A stretch of DNA of 24,124 nucleotides from CAYYNP01 sp964472545 (GCA_964472545.1 CAYYNP010000139.1:1-24124); one strand, 5' to 3'; numbered from the stretch's first letter, positions 8,008 to 16,138 are shown. The notes: a model not told the origin generated them from the sequence alone. Made by a program: numbers and translations.

Positions 8008-11000
8008 CTAGGGTTGCGGCGGTTCGACGTGCGACAGCGGGAAGGAAGTGAAACGCAGGATGTCGTCCGGGGCGGCGGTGGGATGTTGGGCGTTCTCGGT
8101 CAATTGCGGCACGAACGTCTTCACGTAGGCCACCAATTCGTCGAGCGTGACCACACGATTGCCGCTTTCGTCGGCCTCGCCATCCAGCGCGCTCAGCAGG
8201 CACTTGGCAAAGGCCCCGTTGCGCCATTCCCGCCGCTCGACCACCGGTTGGTCGCCGGTCGACGAAGTCACCGTGATGATCACGTCCTCGTGCAACTCGC
8301 GAACGGCCGCCTTGAGAATCCGGGAACTCGACGGCCGCAGCGCGTCGGCGTGGCCGGTGTCCAGCAGCGCCAGCTTGCGGCAGGGGATCTCGGCCAGCGA
8401 GCGGAAGTCGTCCCACGAAATGCAGCCGGTGAAGACGTCGTTCTCGAAGTCCGAACGCTGCAAGCCGTGGCCGACGAAGTAGTAGCGCTGCGTGCTCCTC
8501 TGCAATTCACCGTGGCCGGCCAGGAAGATCACCAGCAGATCGTCCGGCTGGGCCACTTCCATCAGCTTCCCCTTCAACGTACCGATCGACTCCTGCCACA
8601 ACTTGGGCGTCACCCGCTCGTTTGTCAAGAGTTCGGCCGGCCGGTCGACCTCGTACAGCGCAGACGCGCGTTGCTCAAACGCCTGGATCACCGCCTTGGC
8701 GTCGGTCACCGGATAGGTCAGCGGCGGTATTTTCGGGTCGGCATAGCGGTCGATGCCCACCGCGAGGATGAACAGCCGCGGCTTGGGCGTCGACGGGCCG
8801 GCGGGGCTGACGACCACGTCGTCGAAGGCCTTGGTGGCCGCCTCGGTGTCGACAACGACTTGAATCAGGCTCTTCTCGTCGCTTGGCAGGGAAACGTCCC
8901 ACTCGTAGGTCACGGCCTTCCCCTCGGGCGTTTCTTCCTCGTCGACGATCCGTGAGGCCGTCGCCAACACGCCGTTGGCCATGGCCCTCGCCTCGGTCAG
9001 CTTGCCGGCCTTGGGCATTTCGATCCGCGCACGCACCTTGGTCGAGGCCCGTTGTACCACTTCGTCCGACGCCGGCGACAAGATCTCTACGCGCGGCGTG
9101 GCGGCAATCTGCTGCGGCAGGACCTCATGCGGTTTCTCGGGCGGCGGCTGTCGCTTTTCGGCCAGTCGAAAGGCCTCCGCCAGACTGCCGGCCGGAAGCA
9201 GGTGTTCGATTACGTCGGGGCGTTCGAGCTTGCGGTAGAACTGATCGGCCCGATAGAACGAGGGCAAGCGGTCGACGCCCCGATTGACCTGCCAGCCAAA
9301 CAACCGATGGCCGTTGACCGAGGCGTCGTAGTAGCCCGACGGCGTCCAAAAAGCCCATTCCCGGCGGCCGGCGTCGACGAACAGCGTAGCCAGCGGCTGC
9401 CACGCCGGCAGGAGTTGGAACGCCTCTTGATCGACACCCGCCCGAGCGTACTCAAACGTCACCTGGGTGCCCCAGGGGAGCGTTTGCAGGCGGCGGTAGA
9501 TGGCGGTGGCGTCGGTCTCGGCGGCCAAGTCGCCCGTTCTCGCGTCGCGCCAGCGGATCTTGCTCAGCACGTCGCCAGTGCGGATCCCCTTGTGATAGAG
9601 CGGTCCGGCCGGGTCGACGTCGCCTGTGATCAGTTTGTCGCCTCGCCGTTTGAACGACGCCCCCCAGCGGCCGATCGGCAGCCGGCCTTGTTCGCAGCCG
9701 GCCAGGCTCCAGATCCGCGCCGTGCCGTCGGACGACCCGGAAACCAATAGCCGCAGGTCTTTCGAGACGCCCACCGAGTTGACCGTGTCGTGGTGGCCGC
9801 GAAAATGCCGCAGAATGGGCAGCCGTCCCCGGGCGTCCGGCTTGCGCAGGTCGCAGACGTAGAGGCTGTTCTGCAGGTCGGTGCCCACCACGATCGCCAG
9901 CGGCCGCCTCTGCTCGTCGGCCAGCCAACAGAAACACCGCAGCTTGCCTTCCTCCAGGTCGGGCAACTGAGGGCCAAGGTCGACGGTCCCGTGCAGCTTG
10001 CCGTCGCGGTAGACCTCGAGCCTACGGCTGGCGGCCGGTTTGGTCGTCCAATCGCCTTGTCCGGACGAACGGAAGTAGTCGGCCAGCCACTCGGTGGCGA
10101 GCCACTTCGACGCAGGCTCCCGAGAGGCTCCCAAAGCCAAGGCCTGTGTGTCGAACGATCCGTCGAACGCCGTCGATGCGTTGACGGTCCCGTCGCCCGA
10201 TCGCGTACCGAACGCCACCCTATACGGCTTCTGCTTGGCAAACGCCACCTTGAACACCCGGCGGCCCACACCGCCCAGCGCGACCGCTCTCGCCGAACCG
10301 TCCAGCGGCTCGACGAAGATCTCGTTTTGTTGCCCGCCCGAATATGCCAACTGTCGGCCGTTGGGGCTGATCGTACACGCCCGGACGTAGCCGCCCAGCT
10401 TGCGTCGCACGGTGTGCTTGCGTGTGGAGACGTTCCAGATCTCGACCTGGCCCGCCTCCGTCCGGCCGGGGATCGCGGTGCCGGTGACCAGCGTGTTGGC
10501 GTCCGTCGGTTGGAAGCAGAGCGAGATCGCGGCCGGTCCGCGCCGCAGACGCACGGCCGGCGCATTGCGCTTGAGGTCCCACGAGTAAAGGTGCCCACCA
10601 AGATCTGCCGACGCCAGCCGGGTACCGTCACGGCTGGCGGCCAGAGCGACGACCACGCCGTGGTGCGGGGCCTTCAGTAGTCGAACGTCGCTTTGGTCGG
10701 ACAGGCGGACGCTCTTTAGGTGCCAGCGTGGCAGGGCGTCGGCGCGTGCTTCGATCAGCACCGGCAACACGACCCGATCACCGGCGATTACGATCGGACG
10801 GAGCTTCGGCTGCTTGGCAACCTCAGCGGCCTGCCGGTGGCCGTACGTCTGTTTGTCGGGCTGTGTCAGCGAGGTCGGCTCCCATTGGCTCGGCTCATTG
10901 CCGCGTTTCCAAAGCACGGCGGCCCCGGCCGTATCGAGCGAGGCCAGGTAACGCCCATCGGCGGAGAAGGCCAACGAACAGACCGTCTGGCGGTGGTGCT

Positions 11001-11508
11001 TCAACACGCTCACCAAACTGCCGTCGGCCGGGCGTACCAGCAGGATCTCGCCCAAACCGCCGCTGGCGCCGTACCCGCCGACTGCCAACAGCCCGTCGGC
11101 CGGCGACGACGCCAACGCGTAGATGCTGCCGCGCAGCCCCCGGGCAACCTGCCAGCGGATCGCGCGTTCGAGGCGAAACGCTGGCGGCGCGTTCGGCTTC
11201 GACGCTGCCGGCTTCCAGACCTGGACGGCCTTGTCTAAACCGGCCGAGCAGAGCCGCCCCGAGTCGGACATGAACGTCAACGCGCGAACCGTGCCCGTGT
11301 GCCCCTCCACGTTGATCCGCAACCAGGGTGTGGAGTCCGTGCCGCGGGCCGATTTGGCTTCATCTTCCCCTCTGGCTCCGTCACGATCGGCCTCAGGGGT
11401 CGCCGGATCGGCCGCGATCGGAGCCGGCGTCGACGGCGCGGCCACGGTGCCCACGGCCAGCACAAACACCAGCAACGCCGTTTCCGGTGGTAGGCGAAGG
11501 ACTCGCAT
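8008..11508 (-). CDS. WD40-repeat / PDZ-like / caspase-fold protein lacking the catalytic Cys
   Basis: 1166 residues. A hydrophobic segment (about residues 8-25) looks like a signal peptide or anchor. WD40-type repeats are seen at ~69-99, 171-200, 282-310, 325-358, 372-402 and 569-600 (for example SGSSDGTARIWSL). A PDZ-like piece with KGIRTGDVLSKI lies near 627-690, then WTPSGYYDASVNGHRLFGW and QFYRKLERPDVI, motifs typical of bacterial WD40-caspase fusions. An Ig-like strand region (~805-898) precedes the C14 caspase domain (910-1166; LFILAVGIDRYAD). The histidine H999 (FLAGHGE) is kept, but the expected DTCHSG reads DTGHAD, with Gly1052 (codon 8353-8355) in place of Cys. An EF-hand-like loop (D1113-E1124) follows. 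The ATG at 11508 has GGAG upstream and starts the signal sequence; the frame opens 32 codons earlier. Likely non-proteolytic partner or scaffold of the downstream gene. Confidence 0.88.
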   Translation of the reverse strand: MRVLRLPPETALLVFVLAVGTVAAPSTPAPIAADPATPEADRDGARGEDEAKSARGTDSTPWLRINVEGHTGTVRALTFMSDSGRLCSAGLDKAVQVWKPAASKPNAPPAFRLERAIRWQVARGLRGSIYALASSPADGLLAVGGYGASGGLGEILLVRPADGSLVSVLKHHRQTVCSLAFSADGRYLASLDTAGAAVLWKRGNEPSQWEPTSLTQPDKQTYGHRQAAEVAKQPKLRPIVIAGDRVVLPVLIEARADALPRWHLKSVRLSDQSDVRLLKAPHHGVVVALAASRDGTRLASADLGGHLYSWDLKRNAPAVRLRRGPAAISLCFQPTDANTLVTGTAIPGRTEAGQVEIWNVSTRKHTVRRKLGGYVRACTISPNGRQLAYSGGQQNEIFVEPLDGSARAVALGGVGRRVFKVAFAKQKPYRVAFGTRSGDGTVNASTAFDGSFDTQALALGASREPASKWLATEWLADYFRSSGQGDWTTKPAASRRLEVYRDGKLHGTVDLGPQLPDLEEGKLRCFCWLADEQRRPLAIVVGTDLQNSLYVCDLRKPDARGRLPILRHFRGHHDTVNSVGVSKDLRLLVSGSSDGTARIWSLAGCEQGRLPIGRWGASFKRRGDKLITGDVDPAGPLYHKGIRTGDVLSKIRWRDARTGDLAAETDATAIYRRLQTLPWGTQVTFEYARAGVDQEAFQLLPAWQPLATLFVDAGRREWAFWTPSGYYDASVNGHRLFGWQVNRGVDRLPSFYRADQFYRKLERPDVIEHLLPAGSLAEAFRLAEKRQPPPEKPHEVLPQQIAATPRVEILSPASDEVVQRASTKVRARIEMPKAGKLTEARAMANGVLATASRIVDEEETPEGKAVTYEWDVSLPSDEKSLIQVVVDTEAATKAFDDVVVSPAGPSTPKPRLFILAVGIDRYADPKIPPLTYPVTDAKAVIQAFEQRASALYEVDRPAELLTNERVTPKLWQESIGTLKGKLMEVAQPDDLLVIFLAGHGELQRSTQRYYFVGHGLQRSDFENDVFTGCISWDDFRSLAEIPCRKLALLDTGHADALRPSSSRILKAAVRELHEDVIITVTSSTGDQPVVERREWRNGAFAKCLLSALDGEADESGNRVVTLDELVAYVKTFVPQLTENAQHPTAAPDDILRFTSFPLSHVEPPQP

Positions 11509-11909
11509 GGCTTTCTCCAACAGACACAGGGGTGCAAACGGGGCTGCCTTCTGCGATCCGTCGAGCGTTGGGAGGGGACGGCCGCCGCGAGCGAGAAACG
11601 ACACGCCAGAGGGGTCCGCCTAATACATCCTGGGGGCCCGCTCGACGAACTGCCATCGTCCTTCGGAAGTCTAGACCACCTCCGCCAACCAGACAAGGCG
11701 GCCGGCGCACAGGCCCACTATCCCGCATTTCTCACCGCCTGTAGCCGAATTCGCCAGAATTTGGCATCTTCCGTGCTACCGTCCAAAGTCTGGCGACTTC
11801 GGCTACAAAACACTCTGTCCGCTACATCCCCGGGCGGTGAGAAATGCGGGCTATCTTGATTCTCGAGGCCGTGGCCGGTGGGTTGCGTAGATTCCTGCCC
11901 ATTTCTTCG
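11509..11909. other. 401-base intergenic region with a nested palindrome
   Basis: Gap between the FHA/HEAT gene and the WD40-caspase gene, both on the minus strand. No supportable gene is seen. Its main content is the nested inverted repeat at 11722-11850. The rest must hold the promoter of the caspase operon, since the palindrome separates it from the T6SS genes, but I find no convincing -35/-10 pair. Confidence 0.6.
11722..11850. repeat. Nested inverted repeat, MITE- or REP-like
   Basis: Outer arms cccgcatttctcaccgcc (11722-11739) and its exact reverse complement (11833-11850) form an 18-bp stem. Inside, 11741-11764 and 11783-11806 pair over 24 bases with two mismatches and an 18-base loop. 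Fourteen bases of the outer arm recur at 22052-22065. There is no transposase gene, so it would be a non-autonomous or structural repeat. Confidence 0.85.
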
Positions 11910-12974
11910 CTATTCGCCCCGAAACTGCGTCCGCAGTTCAATCTCCCAGCGAGACTGCATGTCGAGTTCGGCCAACGCCTCTTCGGATACCGCTTCGCAG
12001 ACGTCGATTCCCCGACAATAGCGTGTGCCGGCGGCAAAACGCTGCTTCGCCTCTTCCCAGCAGGCACGTGCCCGGGCGGCATCGGGAAGGGGGGCCTCTT
12101 CGAGGAACTCCCGCTCGAATTCGTCCGGTACTGCTCCGCCTTCGGGGGGGAGCTGTGTCGTCTCATCCGAAGAGACGTCGATCCCGGTGATACGTGTCAG
12201 CGCAGCCCCCGCCATCGCGGCTGCCGCCGGATCGTCGCCTTCAATCGCCTCGAGCAGGACCTCGACGCATTTCGGGTGGCCATATGCCCCCAGGGCAGTA
12301 AATCGGCTCAGTCCGAGGGCGGCGTTGCGACCGACATCGAGCAGCCGCCGCAGATCTTCCGGCCCGCCGAGCACCGCGAGTAGCCAGATCGCGTCGTAGT
12401 TCTCAGGGCTGGCTTCTTGGCAGAGAGCACGGCAGTGCTCGAGCAACCAGCCTTGGCCGGCCCTGGCGGCGGCCAGCAGGGCCTCGCGCCGGACGGCGGG
12501 ATCCTCGTCGCGAAGTCCCGCTTCAAACGGTGCAGACGATTCGGCGACAGACGATGACGGGGCGGTGGGCATCGTTGCGCTGACGTCGCCGACGGCGGAG
12601 GCCCTACCAACCGTAGCTGATACGTCTGCGACGCTCGATATTGCGGGCGGTTCGTCCGTCGTAAGGTCTTCTGCGGCGGCCTCGATTGCCACGCGGAAGA
12701 GAGTCTGGCCGGCGTGGATCGCATCACCGTCGGCCAACGCCGCCTCGGTCACTTGCTTACCATTGACCGTCGTGCCGTTGGTGCTTTGAAGGTCGCGAAC
12801 GACGCAGCCGTTCGTGCCGCACTCCACGGCGAAGTGTACGCCGGAGAGATGCCCGTCGTCGGGCAGCGCGACGTCGGCCCATTCGGTCCGGCCGACGCGC
12901 ACGGTCTGACCGGCTCGCAGCAGGATTCTCTGCCCGCGATGCGGACCGTCCACGGCTTCCAGCACAACTCGCAT
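11910..12974 (-). CDS. FHA domain plus HEAT-repeat (TIGR02270 C-half-like) protein
   Basis: 354 residues. Residues 1-~95 are an FHA phosphothreonine-binding domain: GR at 28-29, SGVH at 44-47 and STNGT at 64-68, all the expected binding residues. A low-complexity Ser/Ala/Thr linker (~100-150) follows. Residues ~150-270 carry alpha-helical HEAT-like repeats (GLRDEDPAVRREALLAAARAG, WLLAVLGGPEDLRRLL, ALGAYGHPKCVEVLLEAI, AGAALTRITGID), resembling the C-terminal half of the TIGR02270 family. The last 80 residues are charged and unrecognised. The N-terminal half of that family is encoded by the gene 30 bases upstream, so the two proteins probably act together. FHA proteins regulate T6SS through threonine phosphorylation in other bacteria; no kinase is in the window. 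AAGGTGA lies ahead of the start. Confidence 0.8.
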   Translation of the reverse strand: MRVVLEAVDGPHRGQRILLRAGQTVRVGRTEWADVALPDDGHLSGVHFAVECGTNGCVVRDLQSTNGTTVNGKQVTEAALADGDAIHAGQTLFRVAIEAAAEDLTTDEPPAISSVADVSATVGRASAVGDVSATMPTAPSSSVAESSAPFEAGLRDEDPAVRREALLAAARAGQGWLLEHCRALCQEASPENYDAIWLLAVLGGPEDLRRLLDVGRNAALGLSRFTALGAYGHPKCVEVLLEAIEGDDPAAAAMAGAALTRITGIDVSSDETTQLPPEGGAVPDEFEREFLEEAPLPDAARARACWEEAKQRFAAGTRYCRGIDVCEAVSEEALAELDMQSRWEIELRTQFRGE

Positions 12975-13004
12975 GGCTCGATGGTCACCTTGGTCAATAC
13001 ACGT

Positions 13005-13571
13005 TCAACGAACGTCTTTCGTCGCTAGCAATCCGATAACTCGCCAGGCCGCCCGGCGGACGCTCGGGTCTTCATCCTCAAACCAGGCCGGATGCGGCCT
13101 GCCGCCGGAAAACGGACGCCCGTGGGCCGCCAGGGCTTCCGCCGCCACGACGGCCACCGACGCCGATTCCGATTCGACGGCTTGCCGCAGCCGGTCTTCG
13201 ATCGGTTCGATCGGCCCAAAGCAGAGTGCCTGAGCGATGCCCTCTCGCGGCTCGGATTCGACGCGGCCCAACGCATCGAGCACACGGTCGGCGCTCGCTG
13301 CGTCTTTCCTTTGCAGCAGCGTATACGCGGCGGCAAAGGCAACCGGCGGATCGTCGTCGGCTAGCCCTTGTTCGAGCAACGCGTCGGCCGCGTCTCCGCC
13401 GACGAGCAGAGCCTGCAGATGGGCTCCAATCCGCTGTTCCACTTCGCCGAACTGTGCAACCGAGTAGTCGGGCGAGGTCCGCGCATCGGATCGCTGCCCC
13501 CAGAGGAACGCCAATTCCTCGAGGTGCTCTTCGAGCAAGTCCACCATCACGCGGATCTTGGGGCCGGTCAT
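13005..13571 (-). CDS. TIGR02270-like HEAT protein, N-terminal half
   Basis: 188 residues. The opening region (VDLLEEHLEELAFLWGQR, then DYSVAQFGEVEQRIGAHLQALL) matches my memory of the start of the TIGR02270 family, whose members average about 400 residues and occur with T6SS genes in myxobacteria and proteobacteria. HEAT-like helices follow (VAFAAAYTLLQ; VAVVAAEALAAHGRP; DEDPSVRRAAWRVIGLLA), then the protein stops at about half the family length. The remaining half appears in the next gene behind an FHA domain. The frame is open upstream to 13664, but that 31-codon extension is the inverted repeat at 13592-13647, so the ATG at 13571 is preferred although its ribosome site is poor. Role inferred only: scaffold or assembly factor for the cargo island. 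Confidence 0.7.
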   Translation of the reverse strand: MTGPKIRVMVDLLEEHLEELAFLWGQRSDARTSPDYSVAQFGEVEQRIGAHLQALLVGGDAADALLEQGLADDDPPVAFAAAYTLLQRKDAASADRVLDALGRVESEPREGIAQALCFGPIEPIEDRLRQAVESESASVAVVAAEALAAHGRPFSGGRPHPAWFEDEDPSVRRAAWRVIGLLATKDVR

Positions 13572-13591
13572 GTGGGTCTCGTCATGTCGAT

Positions 13592-13647
13592 AGTAGTCGT
13601 CTCGCTCCGCGAGACGAGATGTCATCTCGCGGAGCGAGATGACTACT
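13592..13647. repeat. 23-bp inverted repeat upstream of the TIGR02270-like gene
   Basis: Arms 13592-13614 and 13625-13647 are reverse complements with one mismatch and a 10-base loop; core CTCGCTCCGCGAG. The arm itself contains the smaller palindrome CTCGCTCCGCGAG-like. It fills most of the gap between the DUF6484 gene and the next gene and resembles the REP-type elements scattered in planctomycete genomes (from memory, not searched). As RNA it would form a strong hairpin that may protect or end the upstream message. Confidence 0.85.
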
Positions 13648-13667
13648 TTGGCGTCTTCCGACAAAGC

Positions 13668-14132
13668 CTAGTTGATCGCCACCGCCCCGCCCTTGACGCG
13701 GTTCGTCCGCTCTGCCCGGGAGACGAGATCCTTGCCTTTGATCAACACTTTACCGTCTTCCCGCATCGTGATCGAGCCCTCGCCGCACTTGAGCGTGAGG
13801 TTCTGTTTGGCTTCGATCACCACTTCCTCGGGCGGCTCTTGCGGCGGGCTCTCGGGAGCGTAGCTGGGACCGATCCGCCCGAGGACCACGCCGCCGAGGT
13901 CGGTGGCCGCCTCGAGCCAAACCAGCACCGCGTCGCCGCGGGCCAACCGCGGTGGCTGGCAGTCGGAGGTCTGCAACACGTCGCAGCGGACCTCGCGCTC
14001 GTTCTCGCCGCGACAGGCGACGGTTACCGCCGACGGGTCGTGCACCTCCAACACGAGGCCACGGCAAATCGGCCCAGTTTGCACCGGCTGCCGCTCGACG
14101 ATCGTCTCGAGGATGGTCTGCGGGGGATTCAT
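13668..14132 (-). CDS. DUF6484 domain protein, T6SS-associated
   Basis: 154 residues. The middle has a beta-barrel-like segment (RGDAVLVWLE, GGVVLGRIGP, residues ~65-90). The C-terminus (111-154: NLTLKCGEGSITMREDGKVL, then NRVKGGAVAIN) is the signature tail I associate with DUF6484 proteins. That tail also resembles the end of the VgrG in this window (GKASITMKKNGDIQIKG), suggesting a similar beta-helix spike module. The family is found with T6SS vgrG/PAAR genes; its mechanism is not established. The ATG at 14132 has AGGAGT eight bases upstream, which outweighs an in-frame start 25 codons earlier. It lies 62 bases after the Imm11 gene in the island's direction of transcription. Confidence 0.75.
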   Translation of the reverse strand: MNPPQTILETIVERQPVQTGPICRGLVLEVHDPSAVTVACRGENEREVRCDVLQTSDCQPPRLARGDAVLVWLEAATDLGGVVLGRIGPSYAPESPPQEPPEEVVIEAKQNLTLKCGEGSITMREDGKVLIKGKDLVSRAERTNRVKGGAVAIN

Positions 14133-14194
14133 AGTGGTGACTCCTGTAGACACCGGGCTGCGTGCGGCAGAGGTTCTGCGGGGATAGGTCTCGC

Positions 14195-14749
14195 TCACCC
14201 CGACCACTCGCCGGGCCCGTAAAACGTCATTCCGGGGATCTCTCGTGCTTCGATTTCGCTTTTCAGTTTCTCGTGGACCACGATCGCGCTGACCGCTTCG
14301 GCCAGCCGAAAGATCAGCGCGTCGCCGGCCTTCGCTTCGTCGATCACCAAGGCGTCGAAATCGACGTCGATCATCGTCGAATCGGACGTGCCCATCAACT
14401 CCGACTCGTCCATGTCGGCACAGGCAACCGCGCCCACGACGTTGATCGCCTGGTAGTCCGTATGCTCCATTTTCGTGTTCGGATCGAACAACACGGCCCG
14501 ATAGCGTTGCAGGTTGTCGACGCCGGCCGCCAGCAGCGCTTCGGCCAGATCGTCGCGCATCAACGGCGCGGCCACCTCATACATCGCCATCGGCTGGCCG
14601 GGGTAATTGGCGTCGAGCGTGTAGCGAAGCGGCTCGGGCACGTCGAAGGTCAACCGCCGACCGTCCATCCAGGGGCCCTGCGGCAACTCGGGCGACTCGT
14701 CGATCATCGTCCCGGGCGAGATTCCCTCGCAGGTCATCACGTAATGCAC
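14195..14749 (-). CDS. Imm11 (DUF1629)-type immunity protein
   Basis: 184 residues. The C-terminal part (FRLAEAVSAIVVHEKLKSEI, then REIPGMTFYGP) fits the Imm11/DUF1629 pattern, in which a final helix with E-x-LK is followed by G(M/V)xF. Upstream segments RYRAVLFDP and DYQAINVVGAV also fit. Imm11 proteins sit next to polymorphic toxins and are presumed to bind and block them. It directly follows the AHH nuclease gene with a 19-base gap, so it is the likely cognate immunity. I chose the GTG at 14749, which has GGGAG nine bases upstream and lies just past the toxin stop; the ATG at 14737 is the alternative. No signal peptide, so it would act in the cytoplasm, as expected against a nuclease. Confidence 0.75.
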   Translation of the reverse strand: MHYVMTCEGISPGTMIDESPELPQGPWMDGRRLTFDVPEPLRYTLDANYPGQPMAMYEVAAPLMRDDLAEALLAAGVDNLQRYRAVLFDPNTKMEHTDYQAINVVGAVACADMDESELMGTSDSTMIDVDFDALVIDEAKAGDALIFRLAEAVSAIVVHEKLKSEIEAREIPGMTFYGPGEWSG

Positions 14750-14768
14750 GATTCGTACTCCCAGGCTC

Positions 14769-15689
14769 CTACGGCGTGGCGTCGGTGTATTTCTGCTGGA
14801 AGGCTTCTCTCTGGGCCTTGCCGGCAATGTGCGGTCTGAAACGGTCGGACGTGTACCAGGCCGGCCGCCAGCCGGTGGGCGGTCCGGTGACGTGCTGACG
14901 CAGATAGGCCGACAGCAGATACAACCGCTTCTTGATCATAAACGGCGGAGCAATTTCGGTCTTCTTCTTGCAGTCTTCGCAGTGGTCCTGGTGCGTCAGC
15001 AGGGCCGTGTGCAGCTTGTTCAAAGACTTCAGCACGTTCTTGCTGTAGTCGGTATGTGCGTCGTGGAACTGGCCGCCCGCCTTCTTGACCACGGCCGCCA
15101 TGTAGTCCAAACACCAGTCGAAGTCGCTGGTGACGAGCTTACCCCACGTCTTCTGCTTGGCCGACGAGCCCTTGCGGATGGCATAGTTGCCCGGCAGCCA
15201 GACGCCGTTGTGGCAGCCGTTGACGTTGTATCCGATATGGGCGTTGACCGTGAACTTGTTGCCGGCGTTGGTCTCGACCTTGGCGCCCTTGGTCATATAC
15301 TTCTTGAACAGATCGCTCTTCTTCAGCGACGCGTTGCCGGGAATCAGGTGATGGGCGGCGGTGGTGAAAGGGTAGTCCTCCGTCTCGCCGCTGACGTTGA
15401 CTCGGTCGCCGGTCCGCGCCGTGTCGATACGTGTTTCCGAATCGGACTTCTTCCCGTCGTTGTACGGAAAGAGGTTGTTGACGGTCTTCGCCGCGCCCTG
15501 CGACCCCGCGATCAGATTGTCGCCGAGGATGCCGCCGTTGTTCTTCTGGATGCTCTCGACGGCGTCGGTATCGTCGTCGGGCGCGTTCTCCTCCTCCACG
15601 TCGCATTGCGGAGGCTCCGGGGTATCGAAGGGGCATTCTCCGATCGACGCGAACACCTGGCCTAAGCCTACCGATTCTCCTACTTGCAT
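14769..15689 (-). CDS. AHH-family nuclease, probable T6SS effector
   Basis: 306 residues. The family signature TTAAHHLIPGN is at 109-119 (AHH at 112-114), followed by IGYNVNGCHNGVWLPGNYA (152-170) and FHDAHTDYSKNV (208-219). This order is that of the AHH branch of the HNH/endonuclease VII superfamily, toxins that cut DNA or RNA. A CxxC pair (C237, C240) may bind metal. The first ~100 residues are acidic and lack a recognisable PAAR or Rhs module, so the protein is probably delivered as separate cargo on the PAAR-like protein encoded just upstream. The start has GAGGTGA about seven bases upstream. The neighbouring Imm11 gene supports a toxin/immunity pair. Substrate (DNA or RNA) cannot be told from sequence. 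Confidence 0.85.
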   Translation of the reverse strand: MQVGESVGLGQVFASIGECPFDTPEPPQCDVEEENAPDDDTDAVESIQKNNGGILGDNLIAGSQGAAKTVNNLFPYNDGKKSDSETRIDTARTGDRVNVSGETEDYPFTTAAHHLIPGNASLKKSDLFKKYMTKGAKVETNAGNKFTVNAHIGYNVNGCHNGVWLPGNYAIRKGSSAKQKTWGKLVTSDFDWCLDYMAAVVKKAGGQFHDAHTDYSKNVLKSLNKLHTALLTHQDHCEDCKKKTEIAPPFMIKKRLYLLSAYLRQHVTGPPTGWRPAWYTSDRFRPHIAGKAQREAFQQKYTDATP

Positions 15690-15757
15690 CGCGCTTCACC
15701 TCGACTGGCCAATGCGTTGCTGAAGAACAGAGTCCCCGTAACTTCTCCCTCAGGAAC

Positions 15758-16138
15758 TCACCCCATGATGTTCTTCTTGTTGTGAAATAGCGGGTCGCCC
15801 AGGCGGCAGACGTTCTTGCCCTCGAACTTGATGTCGAACGAATAGAGCATATACTCGCAAACGCTCATGTTCACGCCCGATATGACTCCGCCGAGCGTGC
15901 CGGCCTCGTCGCCGGAGGAACGAGAATACTTGGCGCCCTTGACCATCGGCATTTTTCCGTCCGTCTTGACCTTGGCGGGACCGGCCGACGTGTCGGACGA
16001 CGTGCCGATGTTCGGGTACGGGATCGGTACGGGGCTGGGGGCGGCCGGTGTCTTGCAGACGTCGGGGAAAACGGTGCTCAAGCCTCCGCTTCCCTTGTGG
16101 GCGATGCCGCGCGAGTTGGCGAACGTGGTTTGTCCCAT
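15758..16138 (-). CDS. PAAR-like (DUF4150) spike-tip protein
   Basis: 126 residues. The hallmark FPDVCKTP (24-31) and PIPYPNI (38-44) are those of the Tox-PAAR-like/DUF4150 family, and SGGVNMS-like and CRLGDP segments follow. Such proteins cap the VgrG trimer and carry effectors. This one is a free-standing tip with no fused toxin; the AHH nuclease gene begins 68 bases downstream and is the obvious cargo. The ATG at 16138 is chosen because the family typically begins close to this point; the open frame reaches 17 codons further. The ribosome site is poor (purine-rich AGAAAGAAA only). Confidence 0.88.
   Translation of the reverse strand: MGQTTFANSRGIAHKGSGGLSTVFPDVCKTPAAPSPVPIPYPNIGTSSDTSAGPAKVKTDGKMPMVKGAKYSRSSGDEAGTLGGVISGVNMSVCEYMLYSFDIKFEGKNVCRLGDPLFHNKKNIMG

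Noticed and set aside
13572..13664. N-terminal extension of the TIGR02270-like protein
   Set aside because: It is the translated hairpin repeat; the family-like sequence starts after it.
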